64,000 nt of DNA from Caulobacteraceae bacterium UBA3198. GTDB taxonomy: Bacteria; Pseudomonadota; Alphaproteobacteria; Caulobacterales; Caulobacteraceae. Made by a program: the position numbers and the translations under genes. Of this stretch, positions 58,980 to 64,000 are shown piece after piece (position 1 is the stretch's first letter; each line of letters starts with the position of its first letter). The stretch lies in assembly GCA_002363865.1 (NCBI GenBank), contig DEWY01000002.1:186001-250000 (forward strand), written 5' to 3'. The notes under the pieces were generated by a model. That model did not search any database and had not been told where the DNA came from. It saw only the letters and a list, made by a program, of their open reading frames with translations.

Positions 58980-59951
58980 TCAGCGGTCTTGAGCGGCCAG
59001 ATAGAGGTCCGGACGCCAGCACCGCTCGGCGACCTTGTCGACGGCGACCTCGCCGACCTGCCCCCACCGGACCATCTGCTCCAGCAGCCAGCCCGCCTGC
59101 TCGCGGCGGGGCGGATTGACGGCGGCCCCGGCGAAGGCGATCTCGGCCAGGCCTGAGGCGATCGCCTCAGGCGCCGTGTCGAGGAATTCCGGCCGGGCCA
59201 GGAGGCCCACCAGCTCTTGCTGATTGTGCGGATCGGCGGCCCAGTCGCCGGCCGCCGCCAGGGCGCGGATCAGGGACAACAGGATGGCCGGATTGGCCGC
59301 CGCCCAGAATTCCGTGACCCCCAGCACCTTGTCCGGCGCCTCGGGCCAGACCTCGGTCGCGCGCACCACGGTCTGGCCGACGCCGGCGGCCTCGGCCACC
59401 GCATTCCACGGCGCGCCGGCGCAGAAGCCCTCGATCACGCCTTCGCCCAGCAGGGCGGCCGTGCGCGGCGGGGGAACCACCGTCAGGCGAACATCGACGT
59501 CGGGGTTCAGGCCCAGGCCCACCAGCCAATGGCGCAGCAGGTAGTTGTGGATCGAGAACGGATAGACCGCCGCCAGGGTCAGAGGACTGGCCCCCTCCTC
59601 CTGCCTGCGTCGAACAAGGTGGGTCAGGCGCGCGCCGGCGCCGCCATCCCCGGTCAGGCGTGTGGACAGGGTCACCGCCGCCCCGCCCCGGTTCAGGGCG
59701 ATGGGGGCGATCATCGCCTTGGGTTCGCTGCCGATCCCCAGGCTGGCGGCCAGGACCATCGGCGCCAGCATGTGGGCGCCGTCCAGGGCGCCGGCGGCCA
59801 CCTTGTCGCGGATGGTGGCCCACGAACCCTCGCGGTTGAGGCTGACCGACAGGCCCTCGGCGGCGAAGTAACCCTTCTCCTGCGCCACGATCAGGGGGGC
59901 GGCGTCGACGAGGGGAATGAACCCCAGCTGCAACGGGCCAGATGGGCTCAC
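58980..59951 (-). CDS. nasS: Nitrate sensor NasS (NrtA-like)
   Basis: A 323-aa protein of the NrtA/CmpA substrate-binding family without a signal peptide (it begins MSPSGPLQLGFIPLVDAAPL), so it is cytoplasmic. Family features are AQEKGYFAAEGL, WATIRDKVAAGALDGAHMLAPM and FCAGAPWNAVAEAAG. Lack of export and direct 4-nt overlap with an ANTAR regulator gene identify it as NasS, which binds nitrate or nitrite and holds NasT when these are absent. Confidence 0.9.
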   Translation of the reverse strand: MSPSGPLQLGFIPLVDAAPLIVAQEKGYFAAEGLSVSLNREGSWATIRDKVAAGALDGAHMLAPMVLAASLGIGSEPKAMIAPIALNRGGAAVTLSTRLTGDGGAGARLTHLVRRRQEEGASPLTLAAVYPFSIHNYLLRHWLVGLGLNPDVDVRLTVVPPPRTAALLGEGVIEGFCAGAPWNAVAEAAGVGQTVVRATEVWPEAPDKVLGVTEFWAAANPAILLSLIRALAAAGDWAADPHNQQELVGLLARPEFLDTAPEAIASGLAEIAFAGAAVNPPRREQAGWLLEQMVRWGQVGEVAVDKVAERCWRPDLYLAAQDR

Positions 59952-60529
59952 GTGGGATCTCCGCCCTTGAGTACGCCGGCGAAGGCCAGCAGGTCGGCGG
60001 CCACGGCCCCCAGCGGTCGTCCGGTATCCATGGAAAGCTTGCGCAACAGCCGGTAGGCCGCCTCCTCGTCCAGGTCGCGCTCCTTCATCAGCAGGGCCTT
60101 GGCCCGCTCGATGCTCTTGCGCGACGCGAGATCGGCCTTGGCCTTGGCCAGGTCCGCCCGCAGCTGATGCATCAGCTGAAAGCGGCTCATGGCCACCTCC
60201 AGCACCGGGCGCACCCGGGCCGCGGAGAGACCGTCGACCACATAGGCGGCCACGCCGGCACGCACCGCCTCCTCCGCCAGCCCCGGCTCGGACCGGTCTA
60301 CGAACATCACCACGGGGCGCGGATTCACCGCGCTGGCTTCGCGCAAGCTCTCCAAGGTGTCGCGGTCCGGGCTTTCAGAGGCGACCACCACGACATCAGG
60401 CTGGAAGGCGGCGGCGTCCCTCTCATGGAACACAGCTGCGATCTGCACCTGCAGGGGATCGATCCCAGCAAGCCCCTCGGCTACCAGGGCGGCGCGAGCC
60501 GGGTCCGGATCGATGATGAGCACCCGCAT
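59948..60529 (-). CDS. nasT: ANTAR antiterminator NasT
   Basis: A 193-aa regulator. An N-terminal receiver-like domain (VLIIDPDPARAALV at the start) is followed by a helical linker (LMHQLRADLAKAKADLASRK) and a C-terminal ANTAR RNA-binding domain (IERAKALLMKERDLDEEAAYRLLRKLSMDTGRP). ANTAR proteins bind dual hairpins in nascent RNA and block termination. With NasS it should induce narK-nirBD-nasA in nitrate. It is upstream of nasS and divergent from mobA. Confidence 0.93.
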   Translation of the reverse strand: MRVLIIDPDPARAALVAEGLAGIDPLQVQIAAVFHERDAAAFQPDVVVVASESPDRDTLESLREASAVNPRPVVMFVDRSEPGLAEEAVRAGVAAYVVDGLSAARVRPVLEVAMSRFQLMHQLRADLAKAKADLASRKSIERAKALLMKERDLDEEAAYRLLRKLSMDTGRPLGAVAADLLAFAGVLKGGDPT

Positions 60530-60815
60530 GCAGCCTGCCTAGGCGAGCCCACGATCCAGCCAACCCGCAAAGCGCCCCCTGGCGATGGCGCGCCTCGCAA
60601 GCGCTCATAAAACGGGCGGGCGGAGCCTGGGTTTTGGGCGCCGGGAGTTCTGCGGGATGCTCACTAGCCATAACGACACCGACAGGCGCCCGTCGGTAAG
60701 GTACTCGGCCCCTGTCTCGGCCGATCACGGCGACGTCAAATTGAATCGGGCGGGAAGAGCGCGCACCAGCCCTGGGGACGACGACAGCCCCCGTCGCGCA
60801 ATCGCAGGAACGCCA

Positions 60816-61385
60816 ATGACACTCTGTGTGGTGCTGGCAGGTGGCGCAGGTCGCCGCATGGGAGGCGACAAGCCCCAGCAGCTCTATCAGGCCCGCTCGC
60901 TCGGCGAACACGCCCTGTCGTTGGCGGCCAACTTCGCCGTTCACGTGGCCCTGTCTGTCAGAGAGCGGCGGCAGGCTGACGGGCTGCCGCCTGTGCAGCT
61001 CCTGTTTGACCCGCCGGACATCGAAGGCCCACTGGCCGGAGTGGCCAGCGGCCTGGCCTACGGCGAACAGATCGGGACCGCCCAGGTTCTGACCATCCCC
61101 TGCGATGCGCCCCACTTGCCAGATGATCTGTACGCCAAGCTCGAGGAGGCGCTTTCACAGGACCCGGTGGCGCTCGCCGCTTCGGCAGGAGACGGCCGCC
61201 AGGGCCATCCCACCTGCACCTTGTGGCGTACTGAGGCCCTTGGCCCCCTGTGGAGCTATGCCAGGTCTGGCCGCAGGTCGCTCCGCGGCCTGCTTGCCGA
61301 GCTCAACAGCCGTCAAGTCGTATGGGAGGATCCGTTTGGCCAGGTCTTCCTGAACCTGAACACGCCGAAAGACCTGGCGCCTTAA
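60816..61385 (+). CDS. mobA: Molybdenum cofactor guanylyltransferase
   Basis: The ATG at 60816 is preferred (AGGA upstream), because the conserved nucleotide-binding start LAGGAGRRMGGDKP then falls at residues 6-19; the frame is open further upstream. This gives 189 aa. LTIPCDAPHLPDDL is the metal-binding aspartate region, and FLNLNTPKDL near the end is typical of MobA. It joins GMP to molybdopterin to make the bis-MGD cofactor that NasA needs, which explains its place next to the nitrate operon. The motif is slightly divergent from E. coli MobA. Confidence 0.9.
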   Translation: MTLCVVLAGGAGRRMGGDKPQQLYQARSLGEHALSLAANFAVHVALSVRERRQADGLPPVQLLFDPPDIEGPLAGVASGLAYGEQIGTAQVLTIPCDAPHLPDDLYAKLEEALSQDPVALAASAGDGRQGHPTCTLWRTEALGPLWSYARSGRRSLRGLLAELNSRQVVWEDPFGQVFLNLNTPKDLAP

Positions 61386-61446
61386 AACTCCGCCGATTCA
61401 GCCCCCGCCCATGTAGCAGTATGTGGCGACCGCTTGGGGCGCTTCC

Positions 61447-61464
61447 CGGACCTTGGAAGGTCCG
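61447..61464 (+). terminator. Stem-loop downstream of mobA
   Basis: CGGACCTT and AAGGTCCG form a perfect inverted repeat around GG (a realistic 7-bp stem with loop TGGA), 62 nt after the mobA stop. No T-run follows, so termination is only possible, not shown. Confidence 0.4.
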
Positions 61465-61538
61465 CCGCCGGGCTGCAGCGCAATCGCCCGCCAAGCTGAT
61501 CATGACCGGGAACGCATGACTTTCGGCCAACTTCGAAA

Positions 61539-61658
61539 GTGTTTGCCCGTAGGACGATTGGCTATCTGGATATCTCGTCGCTCCAGTCCGCCTGCAGAAA
61601 CTTCGACAAAGCCAAGTTCTTCGGAGTTGAGCCGATGGCCTTTATCCGCAAGCCTTGA
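61539..61658 (+). CDS. Possible 39-aa small protein
   Basis: A GTG-started frame gives MFARRTIGYLDISSLQSACR followed by 19 residues ending FIRKP and TGA. The composition looks protein-like and codon use is plausible, but there is no good ribosome binding site. The reading frame is also open upstream to about 61500, so it could be the remnant of a larger gene. I recognise no family. It lies in the otherwise empty gap between mobA and a convergent response regulator. Confidence 0.25.
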   Translation: MFARRTIGYLDISSLQSACRNFDKAKFFGVEPMAFIRKP

Positions 61659-61672
61659 ACAATAAGCGGTCG

Positions 61673-62077
61673 TCAGGCCGCCTGCCCGGCATCTGATGCG
61701 TGATCGCTCGCCACCGGGGCGTCAATCAACTGGCGCACATGTCGGAGGAGGTCGAAAGGATCGAAGGGCTTGGTGATGACGCCCACGGCGCCGGTTTGCA
61801 TTAGGCTGACTTGTTGGTGTTCAAGCGCCAAGCCGGTGATGTAGATGATCGGCGGCGGACAATTGCTGGTCGCGTTTATCTGGTCGATGAGATCTGCGGC
61901 GCAAATGCCCGGCATTACCGCGTCAAGCAGAATGACATCATATTTTTCGTCACGAATGAGGTCAACGGCCTCATTTGCATCAGATGTCACTCGAACAACA
62001 GATTCCAAATCTGTCCCGAAACTCATAGACACCAATTCGAGAAGTATTCTATCGTCATCGATATATAAAGCTCGCAT
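61673..62077 (-). CDS. Single-domain response regulator
   Basis: A 134-aa receiver-only protein. Acidic residues D7-D9 (YIDDD), phospho-acceptor D52 (LLDAVMPG), T81 (YITG) and K103 (ITKPFDPFD) are all present. There is no output domain, as in CheY-like or DivK/CpdR-like regulators. Its base composition is more AT-rich than the rest of the window. A second receiver-only gene and a GAF-PAS sensor lie downstream in the opposite orientation, which suggests a local signalling cluster, but partnership is not shown. Confidence 0.85.
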   Translation of the reverse strand: MRALYIDDDRILLELVSMSFGTDLESVVRVTSDANEAVDLIRDEKYDVILLDAVMPGICAADLIDQINATSNCPPPIIYITGLALEHQQVSLMQTGAVGVITKPFDPFDLLRHVRQLIDAPVASDHASDAGQAA

Positions 62078-62409
62078 AGGCCTAAACCCTTGGCTTCAGA
62101 TATAATGAACCGATATCAGGCGATATCTCTCTACGGATATAGGTGATTTTACCTAATTCATTACCCATAGAGGGCGTCAAATTGTCGCAAGTTCGGCTGG
62201 CGGCAATCACCTCTTTAGCTGGCGCTACGCCATTGTCGCCAAGCAGAATTCAGACCTTGAGACCTTGATCGCGCCGACCTAGCCGACCTGCCGCACAGGT
62301 CGCTCCTGACGCTAGAGGCGCAATGACGCAGTGACCGCTGACGGTCTTGGCGTTAAGCTTAAACACAGAGAGCATTTCGAATGCCCAGAGGCCTAGCGCG
62401 AGGCTGAAG
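62078..62409. other. AT-richer intergenic region with inverted repeats
   Basis: This 332-nt region separates two divergent response regulator genes and is visibly lower in GC than the rest of the window. It holds two GATATC sites near 62110-62130, an inverted repeat CGACCTG-N5-CAGGTCG at 62284-62302, a second GACCG-N4-CGGTC at 62333-62346 and the palindrome TTAAGCTTAA at 62353-62362. These are candidate promoter and operator elements. I see no credible gene. Confidence 0.45.
62284..62302. repeat. 7-bp inverted repeat upstream of response regulator
   Basis: CGACCTG and CAGGTCG flank CCGCA in a perfect inverted repeat, 108 nt before the response regulator start. It may be an operator or a hairpin. 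Confidence 0.35.
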
Positions 62410-62865
62410 TTGCCCAAGACGATCTTTGCCATCGACGATGATCCGCTGATGCTTGAGATCCTGGCTCAGGTTCTTTCGCCCCCAGCCTATAATCTGATTG
62501 GGGTCCTCAGCGGTCAAGGCGGATTGGACAGCGTCTTTCGGACGCCGCCAGATCTCGTATTGCTCGATCTGGGGCTTCCGGACCTGCCCGGCATGTCGGT
62601 GCTCAAGGCCCTCAAGGGCCGGTCCGGTTGGTCGAAGGTTCCAATCGTGATGCTGACGGCCGACGATGCAATCGAACCCATAGTTAGGGCCCGCGAACTG
62701 GGCGCGCGTGGCTATCTTTGCAAGCCCATCTCAGCCGTCGGATTTGCCGGGGTTGTCGCGGATTTGCTGGCAAGCCCCGATGTCGTTTGGCTTGACGACT
62801 TGACGCGACTGAGAGGTGCGAGAGCATCGGATCGCGTCGGGTCGCCCCACCCTCCCGGCGGCTAA
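62410..62865 (+). CDS. Response regulator, receiver domain
   Basis: I choose TTG 62410, preceded by GAGG at 6 nt, because the receiver fold begins at once (MPKTIFAIDDDPLM). An upstream TTG at 62347 would add 21 unstructured residues. This gives 151 aa. Key residues are D9-D11, D53 (LLDLGLPDLPG), T83 (MLTADD) and K105 (LCKPIS). A short charged tail of about 25 residues after the receiver has no recognisable output motif. It precedes the GAF-PAS sensor gene by 71 nt on the same strand. Confidence 0.8.
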   Translation: MPKTIFAIDDDPLMLEILAQVLSPPAYNLIGVLSGQGGLDSVFRTPPDLVLLDLGLPDLPGMSVLKALKGRSGWSKVPIVMLTADDAIEPIVRARELGARGYLCKPISAVGFAGVVADLLASPDVVWLDDLTRLRGARASDRVGSPHPPGG

Positions 62866-62936
62866 TACCCGCAGGCTGGCATTAACCCCAAGGGCGCGGT
62901 CGTATGCAAAGCGTTGCGCTCAAATAGGGGGAGGTC

Positions 62937-64000
62937 ATGGCTTTGGATGAGACAGCGCGCCTGGAAGCTCTGAGGGCGTTGAGCGTTATGGACACGGCGC
63001 CCGAAGCGCGGTTCGACCGCATCACCACGCTTGCCAGTGATCTGTTCGATGCGCCGATCGCCCTGGTTTCCCTAGTCGACGATCATCGACAATGGTTCAA
63101 GTCGCGCGTCGGCCTGGAAGCCTGCTCAACCGACCGCTCGCTGGCCTTCTGCGCCCATGCGCTTGAGATGGGACCTGACGCGGTGATGGTGGTCGAAGAC
63201 GCGACGTTGGACCGGCGTTTTGCGACCAATGTGTTGGTGACTCAAGCGCCTGACATCCGGTTCTATATGGGCGCCACGCTCACGACCGCCGACGGCTTCA
63301 ACCTCGGAACGCTCTGCGTTATCGACACCAAACCCCGTCCAACGCCGTCCCAACGCGAGCAGCATCGTCTGCACCAACTCGCGCAGGTCGTCGTCGACGA
63401 ACTGATGCTGGGACAGGCGGCGCGGGAAGTAGAGGAAAAACAGACTCTTCTGCACATGGCCGAAACCATGTCCGGCGTGGGCCACTGGCGCCTCGATTTA
63501 GTGAGCGGCAAAGTTCTCTGGTCTGACGCCGTGTACGCCATTCATGGTGTTCTCAGAGAAGAGTTCGACCCCAATCTCGGCGAGGCGCTGGAATTCTACG
63601 CTCCCGGCGATCGTGAAGCCGTCGAGCGTCACATCGCCGAGGCCACTGAGAGTCGGACCGGGTTTAACTTTCAACTGCGTTTGCGGCGTCCCGACGGCGA
63701 AATCCGACATGTGATCTCAAAAGCCGTCTGCGAGCTTGGAGCGCTCGGCGAACCCGTCGCCCTCTTCGGTCTCTTTCAGGACGTCACTGAGCATCAAACG
63801 CGCCTCGATCGCTCGCGTAGGAGCGAGGCCCGCTATCGTCTGCTCGCCGATAACGCTGGCGATGTGATCACCCTCTACAACGCGGAAGGGGGCGGGCTCT
63901 ATTCCTCGCCGGCCCTAGAAAGGCTCCTTGGCTACACCGCCGCCGAAGCCAAAGGGATGAGCGCCGCCGACTTCCTTCACCCAGACGATAAGCAAGCCGT
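62937..64000 (+). CDS. GAF-PAS-PAS sensor protein, C-terminus beyond window
   Basis: The frame opens at ATG 62937 behind GGGGGAGG and is still open at the window end (354 codons seen). Residues about 1-160 form a GAF domain typical of alphaproteobacterial sensors (FDRITTLASDLFDAPIALVSL, DRSLAFCAHAL, TADGFNLGTLCVIDTKPR). A PAS domain with PAC motif follows at about 175-290 (SGVGHWRLDLVSGKVLWSD, PVALFGLFQDVTEHQ). A second PAS begins near 300 (LLADNAGDVITLYNAEG). The missing C-terminus could be a histidine kinase, diguanylate cyclase or other output; which one cannot be told here. Confidence 0.85.
   Translation, partial: MALDETARLEALRALSVMDTAPEARFDRITTLASDLFDAPIALVSLVDDHRQWFKSRVGLEACSTDRSLAFCAHALEMGPDAVMVVEDATLDRRFATNVLVTQAPDIRFYMGATLTTADGFNLGTLCVIDTKPRPTPSQREQHRLHQLAQVVVDELMLGQAAREVEEKQTLLHMAETMSGVGHWRLDLVSGKVLWSDAVYAIHGVLREEFDPNLGEALEFYAPGDREAVERHIAEATESRTGFNFQLRLRRPDGEIRHVISKAVCELGALGEPVALFGLFQDVTEHQTRLDRSRRSEARYRLLADNAGDVITLYNAEGGGLYSSPALERLLGYTAAEAKGMSAADFLHPDDKQA

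Overview
The window is GC-rich, densely coded alphaproteobacterial DNA. TonB-dependent receptors of the Xanthomonas/Caulobacter type, FecI/FecR regulation, NasS/NasT control of nitrate assimilation and a ChrA-DUF983 neighbourhood suggest Caulobacteraceae (Caulobacter, Phenylobacterium or a relative). That placement is inference from gene content. I see no insertion sequence, prophage, CRISPR array, tRNA or rRNA. No search tools were used; family calls rest on motifs read by eye.

Layout. 1-2.0 kb: polysaccharide-type genes (GT2 glycosyltransferase cut by the window edge, FemAB-like acyltransferase). 2.0-5.2 kb: free methionine sulfoxide reductase, a response regulator with an unknown output domain, a small membrane protein and an OprP-like porin. 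5.3-12.7 kb: an iron-uptake island with a TonB siderophore receptor, a PepSY membrane protein, a 64-aa membrane protein and FbpABC. Three separate 5' regions here carry the same Fur-box-like element (TGCGA-N5-TYTCAA). 12.7-18.2 kb: chromate transporter, DUF983 protein, a frameshifted small conserved gene, a lipocalin, a large FAD oxidoreductase and a hemerythrin whose ribosome binding site lies in a perfect hairpin.

18.4-35.5 kb: the centrepiece, an alpha-glucan/trehalose operon: glgE - treS/mak fusion - glgB - glgX/treZ fusion - malQ - treY. Every junction is a 4-nt start/stop overlap, and eight activities are carried by six polypeptides. TreS and maltokinase turn trehalose into maltose-1-phosphate, GlgE polymerises it, GlgB branches it, and GlgX, TreY and TreZ return the glucan to trehalose while MalQ recycles short maltodextrins. 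No glgA, glgC or otsAB is in the window. The GlgX-TreZ fusion and the degenerate N-terminal GH13-like domain of GlgE are its least ordinary parts.

35.5-43.1 kb: a FecI sigma factor, FecR anti-sigma factor and STN-domain TonB receptor, preceded by a second TonB receptor. 43.4-51.2 kb: a heavy-metal RND efflux operon (czcC, small acidic/His-rich lipoprotein, czcB, czcA) with a His-rich exported protein upstream and an MFS transporter downstream. 51.3-61.4 kb: nitrate assimilation (nasT, nasS, long leader, narK, nirB, nirD, nasA with a C-terminal BFD-type 2Fe-2S domain, cobA) and divergent mobA for the molybdenum cofactor. 61.4-64 kb: a lower-GC stretch with two single-domain response regulators and a GAF-PAS-PAS sensor cut by the window end.
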